Shown: positions 1-9,383, counted from the first letter of the stretch. The stretch is 64,000 bases of DNA from Acorus gramineus (GCA_030737835.1 JAUJYN010000020.1:1-64000); one strand, 5' to 3'. Notes: generated by a model from the letters alone, not told the origin. A program made the numbers and translations.

Positions 1-807
1 ACAGGAAAGCTCCTGCTCCACGCCCAACACTGCCCCTGAAAAGAAACAGTATGCGAGGGGTGAGCTACAAGCTCAGTGAGTGGCTGGAAACCAATCACCA
101 TTCTACAGTTCAATACACAATCAATTTCCTTTCAAGGAAAACAAGGGTTGTAACCCAATGGATGCCAGGGACACGCGGCGGCGCGACCACCCACACCCCC
201 ACCCTCACTCTTGGAGAGAGTCATTTGGGACTAATGGGGAGACCATACCGTCGGTCGAAGAGGCCCGGATTTACTGGTCTAGAGAGGAGGCCGGCGGTTG
301 AGGAGACCCGGATTTACTGGTCTAATCAACTCTACTGGATCATCTACATCTAGATAATCGCCCAACGATGTCCTTGAACATCTGTTATATATGTGTCACT
401 TTTAACCTGTTGGTAACCGTTGGAGCGTTCTGGCAGTTTTCGGTTTTTTTATTTTTCGATCGAACCGCTAAAATTTCGGGCTGTTAGCTATCGCCCTGAG
501 ATTGAGGGCTCCGATTGAAAATCTAACTGCATATTATGTGCCCTGGTGCCATTCCAAGCCGCTCACGAAAATTTCGTCAAATTCCGGTAACGTTTCAGAA
601 TTTCACAGTTCCGGGGCGTATCCGGGTTTTGACCGAGCGAGAAGTCATTGGGAGAGTTGACTTGGTCAAAGTGGACCCAAAGACTTGGTCAACCCCTTTT
701 GTTTTTATTTGTGGTTGAGTTGACCCAAGTCAAAACTCACTTAAACCCTCACTAATCCTTTCTTAGCCCTAATTAAACCTAGTTAGGCTAATCTAAGTGA
801 GTGGATT

Positions 808-815
808 ATTTATAA
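808..815 (+). promoter_or_regulatory. TATA-like box of solo LTR-A
   Basis: TATTTATA lies about 425 bp into the LTR and just before a CT-rich tract, the place where a plant LTR promoter would sit. Other LTR-A copies have a clearer TATATAAA at the matching place (46055-46062 plus; about 29519-29530 minus). The transcription start is not known. Confidence 0.5.
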
Positions 816-866
816 GTGAGATGAAAATATTCCTCCACTATTCATCATCTTCTCAAATAGATTTCT

Positions 867-883
867 CTCTCTCTCTCTCTCTT
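867..883 (+). repeat. CT dinucleotide tract downstream of the LTR TATA box
   Basis: A run of CT repeats follows the TATA-like site. Similar pyrimidine tracts occur in the other LTRs (about 9961-9981, 35444-35470 and 46110-46135 plus; GA runs near 6205-6218 and 51326-51340 for minus copies), so it is part of the LTR and not a random microsatellite. Confidence 0.7.
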
Positions 884-1146
884 TTTCTTGAGTTTGAGCC
901 ACCTAGGGTGCGTGAAATCAAAAACACAAAGAACAGAAAGGTTAGATCTCATCCCGATCTATCCATGGGTGGTCTCGGATTTGAGTTCCGACGAGTTTGA
1001 CCCCCTCTAATCCCTTCTTTTTTCCTCTTATTTCAGCCCCTTTGAGGGTGGAAGGAGTGCTTGGTGGTGGAGCCCTTTGGGGAAGCGTTTCAGTGCGCGG
1101 AGAGCAACCGAACTCCCCTTCCTTTCCTTTCCTTCCCTTTCCTTGG

Positions 1147-2056
1147 GTAAGCCTTCTTTCCTTCATTTCTTGTTTAGATGCTTGATAGGATGATGTTTTT
1201 GAGTTGGGGTGGCTGTGGGTGGCCGTCGGTGGCGGTTGGAGGCCGTTGGTGGCCGTGGGAGTGGTGGAGGGATGGCTCGGGTAGGCTGGCAGGCAGGCAG
1301 GGGGCAGCGCAGGCAGTGCTGGCAAGGCAGCATGGGGCGTGCACGTGGGCGCGCGGGCGTGCGCGCGGGTGGAGCTCAGTCGGGCGCATGCGGGCAGCGG
1401 CGCGCGCAGGCAGGCAGGCGCAGGTGGTCAGGCGCAGGCAGGCAGGCGCAGGCGGGCGAGCTGCGGGCAGGCGCGCTGGGCGCGTGCTGACGGGCTCGCT
1501 GGGCGTGTGCGGTCTGGCGCTCTGGGCGCAGTGCGCGGCGTGCGTGCGGAGCGCTGCGCAGGGGCGCGTGTGTGAGCGGGCGCTGCGTTGGGGCGCTGTG
1601 CGGGCGGGTGCGCGTGCGGGGCGCTGCGCTGGGGCGCAGTGCGCACGGGTGCACCCGGGGCTGGACGAGCGGGTGGTGCTAGCGGGTGATGCGAGCGGGT
1701 GGTGCGCGCGGAGTGCGCGGGGGGTGAGGCGTAGTGGCGCAGGGTGTGCGGGTGTGCGCGCGGGTTGCTGCGCTGGGGTGCAGTGAGCCCGCGGTGCACC
1801 CGGGAGGTTTCGGCAAGGTGTCTGGTCGTGCGGGCTGGGCTCGGCAGGGCGTCTGGGGGCGCGGGCCGGGGCTCGGCTGTGCGCCCGGGGCGGGTGGCCG
1901 TGCGTGCGGCTGCCCAGGAGTTCGAGAGTGAGTTGGGGTGCTCGGGCTCGCGTGCGTACAGGCCGTATGTACGCTTGTCTGAGTGTTTTGTATTTTTAAG
2001 TGTTTTTGGATTTATTTGGGTGTTATACTCACTGATTTAATTACCCTATCTTGCAG
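1147..2056 (+). other. Intron-like GC-rich segment in LTR (copy 1 of 13)
   Basis: Donor-like CTTGG|GTAAGC at 1147 and acceptor-like CTATCTTGCAG|ATC ending at 2056 enclose 910 bp. Most of it (about 1200-1960) is a low-complexity tract extremely rich in CG, GCGCGG and GGCAGGC words. Its last 90 bp are T-rich, as expected before a plant 3' splice site. Open frames of up to 202 codons in this tract exist in several frames at once and are composition artefacts. Splicing is inferred from conservation of both borders in 13 LTR copies; no transcript has been seen. Confidence 0.5.
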
Positions 2057-2405
2057 ATCATGACGGACGGTCGCGCGATGACCCGACTATCAGTGAGTGG
2101 GACAATCCAACCCAGTAGAGAGGCGTATACGCACTTGGGCGTGTACCGTCCTCCCCTGGGGCACCATGGATTATATTAACTTGTTGTAACGTGAAATCCA
2201 TGCAAGCATGAAAAATGTAGAATGCATGTCACCCTAGACTTGTATGTTAGGGACTTGCACCCTTAGGTTGTGTAAGAGCCGTGCATCCTGTCACCTTGTT
2301 ATCATGCTAGGAAGCCTCGGCCTATGCATGTGTCCTACTAGTTTAATTTGTTAAATTAAATGCTAGAATATGTTTAATTGCATGCCTTAGATAATATTAT
2401 AGGGA

Positions 2406-2520
2406 GGGGCCTTGCGAGGTCAACATTGAGACCCGTGCTAGGGTACTCCGTGTTCCTTGTTTGGTTGTCAGGATGTCCTATATCGGGACCTCACGTTGCC
2501 CTCCCAAGGTTTCTTTCCCA
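2406..2520 (+). repeat. Module of about 115 bp (copy 1 of 10)
   Basis: The unit runs from GGGGCCTTGCGAGG to CCTCCCAAGGTTTC and a short T/C-rich end. The 10-bp words CCTTGCGAGG and CCTCCCAAGG near its ends form an imperfect inverted repeat. In this copy ATAATATTATA stands on both sides (2391-2401 and 2521-2531). LTRs that lack the module have that AT-rich word once (for example 11390-11415). This suggests a small non-autonomous transposon with a target duplication of 10 to 11 bp, possibly Mutator-like; that class is an inference. Confidence 0.6.
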
Positions 2521-2884
2521 ATAATATTATACCCCTGTTATTATTATTATTATACATGTTCCCCGCATCTTGGTTATGCGCCCTGGAGGAATTCTGAGGA
2601 ATTCATGACATTAGAGTTGTTGAGATGTGTTTGTCAGCGGATCCGAGTGGATCATATGCGATGGATAGGCTGATCTGTTCCCTTCGTTGGATCCTTTAGA
2701 GACTGCCCCGGCGTAGAGAGACTGTCCCGTGCAGGGGCTCCCATCAGTAGGCACCTCCTGATCTTGGACTCGGACTGTGCTGAATGTGGGAGTGGCCAAA
2801 CAGCCTACGGAGTGGGGGAGAGACTATCAGTGGACCAAGGGCGACCATCAGCCTAGTCAGTCCCAATATCCTATGTCACCCATT

Positions 2885-3000
2885 GAGGGGTGAGGGTGAG
2901 GGTGTTGTGGGTTGGCGATGTAGCGACCCACTGGTTTATCAGTCCCAATATCCTATGTCACCTATTGAGGGGTGAGGGTGAGGGTGAGGGTGAGGGTGTA
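2885..3000 (+). repeat. GGGTGA repeats, G-quadruplex-forming motif
   Basis: Two clusters of GGGTGA/GGGTGT repeats lie here, the second with at least five consecutive G-runs separated by TGA. Spacing fits the G3N1-7 quadruplex rule on the coding strand of the LTR. Comparable tracts occur in nearly every LTR in the window, as CCCTCACCC on minus copies. Confidence 0.8.
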
Positions 3001-3208
3001 TGATTGTGTATGGATGATTATCAGGCTAATAAGTCCCAATATCCTATGTCACCATATTGAGGGGTGAGGGTGAGGGTGTAGTGGGTTGGCGATAGCGACC
3101 CCCTGGCCTGTATAACTATTGCCATTTTGTGGCTTTTAATAATGAGATTGTGGATTAATAAGATCTGGTGGTTAATATATATTGTGATGCATGGGTTGTG
3201 CTGTTCAC

Positions 3209-3223
3209 TGAGCGTGTGGCTCA
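3209..3223 (+). promoter_or_regulatory. Conserved LTR hairpin TGAGC-loop-GCTCA
   Basis: TGAGC, GTGTG loop, GCTCA, followed by CCCCTCGCAT. The same 5-bp stem with differing loops recurs in 17 places in LTR-A, LTR-B and element C. It could be an RNA element or a protein site; the function is unknown. Confidence 0.5.
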
Positions 3224-5109
3224 CCCCTCGCATAATATTTTCTCCAGTGTCATCTGAGTCGGATCTGGAGGAAGAGCTCCCCGAGGGACTTCATCAGTAG
3301 CGGAGTAGCGCTACGTCCCGCGAGTATCAGAGGCTATCAGCATCCCTTTTGCTGTATGTATTATTTTCCGTGCTTGGGCACGCGTTTGTATTGTATTTGG
3401 ATGTCTTTGTATATATTGGCTCTCACAGGACAGTTGATTATGTATCGAGTCTGTAATATGTTTTTGGATTACAGATTCAGTCTTTTAGCTTCCGCTTTTG
3501 GTGTATATATTATGTCAGCCCTGCTTTTGTTGTCTTTATTGTCGTTTTAGCTGTTGTGTGAGTATGTTATTGAACTCCTGTTATACTGATATCATATATA
3601 CACTTGCCGCGTCCCCCGGTCGGCCGGCCCTGGGGCGTGACAACATCCATCACGAGACCGGACCCAACAACTATGGGAATGGTCGAACAATGAATGGGTC
3701 ACGAGGCGACGTGTCTTTGCCTCATCCACACCCTCACTCCTGAAGGGAGACATCTTGGGACTTTGGGAAGAGACTTAGACTGCTCTACACCCCTGGTCCA
3801 CCGGTAGCCTCTCCCCACTCCGTAGCTTACGTGGTATACTCCCACGATCAGCACTGTCCGAACACATCGGAGGTACCTACAGATGGGAGCCCTCTGTCAG
3901 GACAGCCTGTCTAACACCGGGGATGTCACTACACGGATCCAACGAAGGGGAGAATGATTCCACGCTCGTAACATCATTCGTTAACCCTCTCCCGGATAGT
4001 ATCTACAACCCGATCTCCTCAGCTCACCGCTCTACACCCTTGGTCCACCCGGTAGCCTATCCCACCCTCGTGGCCTCCGCCTAGTCCTCTGACAGGTATA
4101 GCCAACGCCGGGGAGTTCCTACATCGGATCCAACGAAGGGGAGAACGATCCCACATTCGCAAAGCGAAACCCAATGGAAAACAACCACTCTCGATACTCG
4201 CTCATCGAGATATCACACACATGCATAACAACAACCAACACACTCACATTAACCACAAAGTAGTCATAGTCCCTAAACGGGAGTAACTACACAAGCTAGT
4301 AGGTCGTAACATCGCCGACCCACCCCACCCTCACCCTCACCCTTTTTGGGGGTGGCATGGGCCTTTTGGGACTGACTAGACTGCTATTCACCCTTGGTCC
4401 ACCGGTAGTCTCTCCTCCACTCCGTAGCTTACCTGGTATACTCCCACGATCAGCACAGTCCGACGCATCGGAGGTACCTACAGATGGGAGCCCTCTGTCA
4501 GGACAGCCTGTCTAACGCCGGGGAGTCCCTACACGGATCCAACGAAGGGAAGAGAACAGCCTACCCACACGCATGCGATCCTCTTGGATCCGTCGACAAC
4601 GCTTCCTAACATTTCTAATGTCATGAATTCTCAAGAATTCCTCCAGGGCGCATAACTATGATGCGGGGAAACCTATATTATAACCACAAGGTTATAATAT
4701 TCTCTAAGGCATGCTTACAATAATATAATCACATAAGCCCATCATGATTTAAATAAATTAAACTAAATGGGAACATGCATGGGTCGAGGCTTTCCTAGCA
4801 TGAAACATGGTGTCAGATGCATTTCCCTAGCATACAAGGTCTAATGTGGCATGGATACATCATATTAATCATGCATAGATCAAGGCTTTTAAGTACAGGA
4901 CATGGTGTCCAGGCATTTACGGGCATCTATACACGATGCATGGATGTATATCCCTAGCATGAAAAATATCTACATATTAGTTAGGGGGCCCATCAATGCG
5001 CGACGCGCGTCTATGCGGGTCGAGCGCATCCTTAGAGAGGGGGGAGGAGATTGGAATCAAACCACTCACCTTAACAACCCGGGACCTCACGCATCCAATC
5101 CGATGAGAT

Positions 5110-5882
5110 CTGCAAGGTAGGGGCATCCAACTGGTGAGAAACAACAAATTTTACACATAGACAACATTAGAAATACCCAATACTCGGACAAGAATGCATA
5201 CAGGCTCGCGCGCATGCGAGCACGCACGTACGCACGCGAGTCCGAGTGCCCCGACACCTACCCGAACCCTCGGGCAGCCACATGCATGGCCCCCCGCATG
5301 CGCACGCACGAATGCGCACGCACGCATGCACCCCAGCACCATCGGTGCACTGCCGGGCGCCTGCCCCCCGCGCCGAGACGCGCTACCGCGCGCACCCGCA
5401 CCCTCGCGCGCGCCCGCGTGCACCGCGCGTCCAGCCCTCGCGCCCCAGCGCGCACTGCGCCCCCCCGCGCAACATCCCGCGCACGCCCCAGCACGCGCAC
5501 GCACGCACGCGTGCGCACTGGTTCCCAGCCCCGCTCCCAGGCGCATGCCCAGGGGCCTGCTCCGCGCGCGCACGCTCGCGCGCACTCCCGCGCGCACCCC
5601 CGCTCGCGCCAGGGCCTGCGCGCACCCGCGCGACCACTCCGCGCGCACCCGCTCACTCTCGCGCACGTGCCAGTGCGCGTCTGCGCGCCTGCCAGAGCCT
5701 GCCAGCGCACGCCTGCGCGCGCACGCGCGCAGACTGCGCCCAGCGCGCGCCCAAGCCATCCCAACCTCATTTTAACCCTCCCCAACCCCTCACACACACC
5801 CTAACACATCTACCCAACATGCATGACCTCCCTAACATCCCCTTAAGCCATGAAAACCAAGAAAAGAAGGGGAGGAGCTCAC
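5110..5882 (-). other. Intron-like GC-rich segment (minus, 773 bp)
   Basis: Minus-strand borders CCAAG|GTGAGCTCC and CTACCTTGCAG|ATCTCA in the LTR-B piece 3643-6707. GCGC-rich words fill 5190-5750. Confidence 0.5.
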
Positions 5883-6774
5883 CTTGGAGGGGGAACAAAA
5901 GCGGGAGGTTCGGGGGCCCTCGACGCACCTGCGACCACCTCAACCGCCACCACCACTACCACCACCCCTCAGCCTCCTCAGCCCTCCCATGGCTGCAAAT
6001 CAGGGGGGGGGGGAAGATCATGTAAAGGGAGCTTGAGAGAGGGGAGAACAAACAACAACAACACATGAACAAGCCCTCTTCTTCCTTCACCATCTCCATC
6101 TCTTCTTCTCATTGAGACATTAAACCAAACACTTGGTGGGGGGGGGGGGTTTGAAAGAGAGAAGGAGAACCAGCAGAGGTTGACATGGGGGTTTGGGAGG
6201 GGAGAGAGAGAGAGAGAGATATTTATCACCCAAAATATTTTAGAGGGAATGACTAAGTCGCCCTTTGACTAGAAATTCTGCGCATGCTTCACTAGAACAG
6301 TCATTACTTCCTCGATACAGCTCCGAATTGCACAATTCTAAGTCCGTTGGAAATCCAAAAGGATTATCTACAACTTTCATGTTTACACCAAGATCAAATA
6401 ATCCCTCTAGATACTCCTAAATTAGAGATAAACATAGAACAGAGCTGCTGCCAGAATTTCCCTCCCCTGGGTATACTTGGAAAAATACCCATAACTTTTA
6501 CTACAAGAATCCAGTTGATCTAATTCCACTTCTGTGCGAAAGCTAACTCAAAACTGGACATCTCATAATAAAATCATATTTAAATCTCTTCATCCTGGAT
6601 TTTAACAAAATCAAATCCAAATACCAAATCAGGAATACATAACTTCGAGAAAAAAATTATGTAGCCAAATTTTCGAATAGAGCGCTCCAAATGACACAGG
6701 CACAACATTGATAGCTGATATATATTTTATTCTTTTGCCATGTCTCGGGGACGCCTGGGGCGTGACAAAAAAGT

Positions 6775-6787
6775 TGGTATTAGAGCC
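6775..6787 (+). other. Primer-binding site, initiator-Met tRNA type
   Basis: A TGGTATNAGAGCC motif stands 7 bp after the end of the 5' LTR. It matches the 3' end of plant initiator methionine tRNA, the usual primer of plant Ty3/gypsy and many Ty1/copia elements. Confidence 0.8.
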
Positions 6788-6883
6788 TGGTCCTGTCAGA
6801 GCCTAAGTCTAGTCGTATAGATGATGAGTCGTAGGATTGTCATCCGAGTCCTCTTGTGTTAGAGGTTATCTTAGGTTGCTGAC

Positions 6884-7200
6884 ATGCCTCCTCGCATCCG
6901 TTGACGTGGACGTGACCCCGTGGACTCACCCTTAAGTTGTCGACTGGGTCGACTGGTTAGGGTCAGTTGTTAGATCTCTTTGTGCGGGATTAAGGTTTGG
7001 GTAGGAGATTTATGCCCAATAGTGTGATAGTGATGAATTGGTTGCAATTTCTAAGGTATGGATTGCGTCTCGATAATGGAGCTCTTTCCCGTGTATCGGT
7101 ATCGCTGGTAACCATTGAGTTCGCGTGCGGCGCTAGTGTAAAGTGTTGAGGATGTGGCGTATTGCTCATTAAGGGATGATGTCTTCTTCTAGCCTTCCTA
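6884..7200 (+). pseudogene. Gag start remnant
   Basis: An ATG with MPPR and a following RGRDP motif matches the gag start of the better kept relatives at 20037, 38174 and 60602 (MPPRRG.RGRGPSRP). Beyond about 50 codons no gag similarity can be read. It is broken. Confidence 0.55.
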
Positions 7201-7211
7201 CTCAGGATTAA

Positions 7212-7327
7212 GGGGCCTTGCAGGGTCAGCGTTGAGACCCAGGCTAGGGTACTCCGTGTTCCTTGTTTGGTTGTCAGGATATCCTATATCGGGACCTCAT
7301 GGTGCCCTGCCAAGGTTTCTTTTCCCA
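7212..7327 (+). repeat. Module of about 115 bp (copy 2 of 10), inside an internal region
   Basis: Same unit as at 2406, here between GGATTAA and TCAAGG in the gag-pol part of the element and not in an LTR. The flanking words match those of the copy at 39334. Confidence 0.6.
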
Positions 7328-7329
7328 GT

Positions 7330-8030
7330 CAAGGACTACCTTAGAAGCATCAAATTGATGGTGGATTTTTCCCTCTCACTTGGAAGGTGCTGTAGCGAGT
7401 GGTGATGCGTACGATCGGGATTGGGTGCGTCCTATTGCAGCTCAGTGGGCGGTCGCTAGTGGACAGGGTTCCATAGTGGCATCTAGAGTCGCTTCGATAT
7501 ATCATTGTGCGTTGTAGCTGCCCGGTTGGGGCCAGAGTCCTGTGAGGGGCTCCCAGATACTATGCTTGTGGTGCGCCCATATGGCAGAGAGTAGGCTTGG
7601 GAGGCTACCAGGTAGAGGCCACACCGGGAGAGTGCTGCTAAATGATGTCGAAAGCGTGGACTCCCCGTGATGAATCTGCCCATGGAGTGCAGGATGCTGG
7701 AGTTCCAATGGTTGTAGATGAGCGACCTATCTCTGGCGGCATGTGAAGCACAGTTGTGGATACTGTCGCGTTTTGCCCCACATTGGTCACAAATAAGGAG
7801 ACGCGATGCTAGCGTTCGTGATGGGACTCAACCGCCATATCAGATAGATGACGTCGCATAGGCATTGTCGTGGTTCGACGACCCCTTATTGCGTGTCTTG
7901 TGGATTAAGTGCGGTTGAGCGACTTACCAAGCGTGTAAGTGTCATCATGAGCGTCAGACATGCTCGAGGAGTAGAATCTGGACTTAATTGTTCGTGGTGT
8001 TGTTTTGATCTCCCCGTGGAGGTTGAAGAT
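7330..8030 (+). pseudogene. Unresolved decayed gag-pol interval
   Basis: It lies between the gag remnant and the reverse-transcriptase remnant. I recognise no domain. Short open frames on both strands look like chance. The base composition suggests long methylation-type decay. Confidence 0.4.
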
Positions 8031-8175
8031 CAATTACCTTTGCCGCGAATAGATGATCTATGTGACCAGCTCTGGGAGCGAGTGTCTGCTGTTAGATCGA
8101 TCTTCGCACAAGGGTACCACAAGTTAGAGATCCGAGAGTTGGACATCCCGTAGATGGCCTTTCGTGACCGTTCAG
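8031..8175 (+). pseudogene. Reverse transcriptase remnant
   Basis: The reading [13 protein letters not shown] followed by YHKLEIRELDIP matches RT motifs of plant gypsy pol (compare [14 protein letters not shown] and [14 protein letters not shown] at 22180-22305). Only the segment around the first catalytic motif is recognisable. It is broken. Confidence 0.75.
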
Positions 8176-8429
8176 GCACTACGAGTTTTAAGTACTACCG
8201 TCGGGGTTGACGAATGCACCGGATGCCTTGTGGATCTCAAAAGTTTTATTGGGCCTCCGTGGACTACTTTGAGGTAGTCTTCATTGAGATTGCTGTGGTG
8301 TGATGAAAAAGGTGATATGGGTGACCTTGTTTCCCCAGGTTGGCATGCCCTCAGGCAAAGTTCGAGAATCATCATTGAGTGGAAAGCGTCAGTCCATCGA
8401 GATTTCCTCAGTGGACGTGGGAGTGGGTT

Positions 8430-9110
8430 ATCAGGGATTGTTGCGGACTCGCTAATGTCACGTTCGGGTCATGACGCCGTCTAGGTGATCATTGACCGAC
8501 TTGACTAAGTCCGCGCCTCCCTCCATAATACAGCTGATTGAGTCTCTGGACGCCTTGACGTGGGTTTTCACCTTCACGATTGTTCGTCTTCATGGCACTC
8601 CGGTCGGCGCTATTTTCGGTTGAGACGCGAGGGTTACTTTGAGGTTGTGGCGCAGCCTTTGGCGCGAGCCTCCTTTTAAGTATAGCGTTTCATCGCCGAT
8701 GGACAGCCAGACAAAGAGGACGATTCAGACCTTGGAGGACATGCTAAGTGCTTGCGTGCTCGATGATGAGGGCAGTTGGGTGAGGCACCACCCATTTGTT
8801 GGGGTATGCCTGCAAGACGACTGCCATTCGAGCACCCAGATGGATCTGTGAAAGGCACTCTACAGGCGCAGTTTTATACCTCCCTTGTGTTGGGACGGTT
8901 GAGGAGCGCCAGTTGGAGGGGCCATAAGTTAGTTGTTTGACCTTGCGGCGGCCCGGTTGGTTCGGGTGTACATCTGCACCTCCCAGAACTGATAGAAGGG
9001 CTACCCAGGTCATTGTCGCCAGGGGCTTACCTTTGGGTTTGGCGACCATATTTTCAAGAAGGTGTCCTGGTTAAAGGGCACCCTCTGTTTCGACATTCGG
9101 GGCAAGCTGA
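8430..9110 (+). pseudogene. Integrase core remnant
   Basis: SRSGHDAV near 8450 followed by an IIDRL stretch corresponds to the integrase segment KSKKGHDAVWVVVDRLTKS that is clear in element C. SPMDSQTKRTIQTLEDMLSACV at about 8695-8760 matches the conserved DGQTERTIQTLEDMLRAC region. Several reading breaks are present; this is a fossil. Confidence 0.7.
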
Positions 9111-9122
9111 GTTTGCTCTTTA

Positions 9123-9383
9123 ATGGGACCATTTCTCGTCATTGAGTGGATTGGGGAGGTGGCTTATCATGTAGCCTTTCCCCCACAGCTGGCTCATGCC
9201 CACGACGTCCTCCTTGTCCAATGGCTGAGGCGTTATGTCCACGATCCTGCTCATGTCTTTCTGTTCGACTGCATCGTCCTCGAGGTGGATTTGTCGTTCG
9301 TGGAGCAGTGGATCGAGGTCAAAGACAAGCATGAGAAGAGGCTCCACGCTAAGACCGTCCCTTTGATTATAGTGTGTTGGTAG
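9123..9383 (+). pseudogene. Integrase C-terminus with chromodomain-like tail
   Basis: GPFLVIEWIGEVAYHVAF, then PPQLAHAHDVLLVQWLRRY, then VHDPAHV and a tail with EVDLSFVEQWIEVKDK and KTVPLIIVCW form the end of pol in the chromovirus order: GPF/Y-type integrase end, then a CR-type chromodomain. This is the best kept coding piece of the element. The polypurine tract lies about 100 bp downstream. Confidence 0.75.

Larger units (their letters stand above)
383..3642 (+). mobile_element. Solo LTR-A, 3,260 bp, target duplication ACATC
   Basis: A complete LTR that starts TGTTATATATG and ends GGGGCGTGACA, flanked by ACATC at 378-382 and 3643-3647. The host minus-strand LTR resumes directly on both sides. 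No internal region is present, so this is a solo LTR left by recombination between the two LTRs of a former Tekay/Del-like element. Parts: U3 383 to about 800, TATA-like site at 808-815, CT tract at 867-883, intron-like segment 1147-2056, module of about 115 bp at 2406-2520, GAATTC pair at 2588-2604, G-quadruplex tract 2885-3000, hairpin 3209-3223 and GC-rich 3' block 3600-3642. Confidence 0.93.
1..6707 (-). mobile_element. LTR-B copy (minus strand), right-hand part, split by a solo LTR
   Basis: Pieces 1-382 and 3643-6707 are one minus-strand LTR of the Tekay-like LTR-B kind; its other end lies left of the window. The right end reads ggcacaaca, the complement of the TGTTGTGCC start, and is followed by TTGAT (6708-6712), one half of the expected target duplication. 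It sits in the tail of a plus-strand LTR, since the same tail runs uninterrupted near 13070. Inside, in minus order, are the U3 (about 6230-6707), CT/GA-rich tracts, the GC-rich intron-like segment (5110-5882), conserved blocks, and subrepeats of about 150 bp near 3785, 4024 and 4381. No coding capacity is expected; long open frames at 5151-6025 are products of the GC-rich tract. Confidence 0.85.

Noticed and set aside
51-353. Open frame reading GVSYKLSEWLETNHHSTVQ, seen also at 12388(-), 13408, 31762 and 45352
   Set aside because: It lies over the hairpin and subrepeat part of LTR-B in the antisense direction and recurs with the repeat; no sign of protein-level conservation.
1178-1786. Open frame of 202 codons in a GC-rich tract; similar ones at 5151-6025, 10376-10915, 17608-18697, 28284-29375, 35867-36567, 41106-41785, 46421-47497, 50220-50984, 53913-54714, 58344-59375 and 61294-62297
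   Set aside because: They occur on both strands and in two or three frames at once, are almost only Ala, Arg, Gly, Cys, Val, His, Pro and Thr, and lie in the low-complexity part of the LTRs. Stop codons are rare there because of base composition.
2961-3000. GGGTGA array taken as telomere-like repeat
   Set aside because: The unit is GGGTGA and not the plant telomere unit TTTAGGG, and it is a fixed part of every LTR.
3356-3550. Recurring open frame of about 64 to 78 codons in LTR tails (also 19605, 22332, 37785, 55575, 60189, 63097), reading LALTGQLIMYRVCNM
   Set aside because: It is repeated because the LTR tail is repeated. It has no start context, no recognisable domain, and its ends vary between copies.
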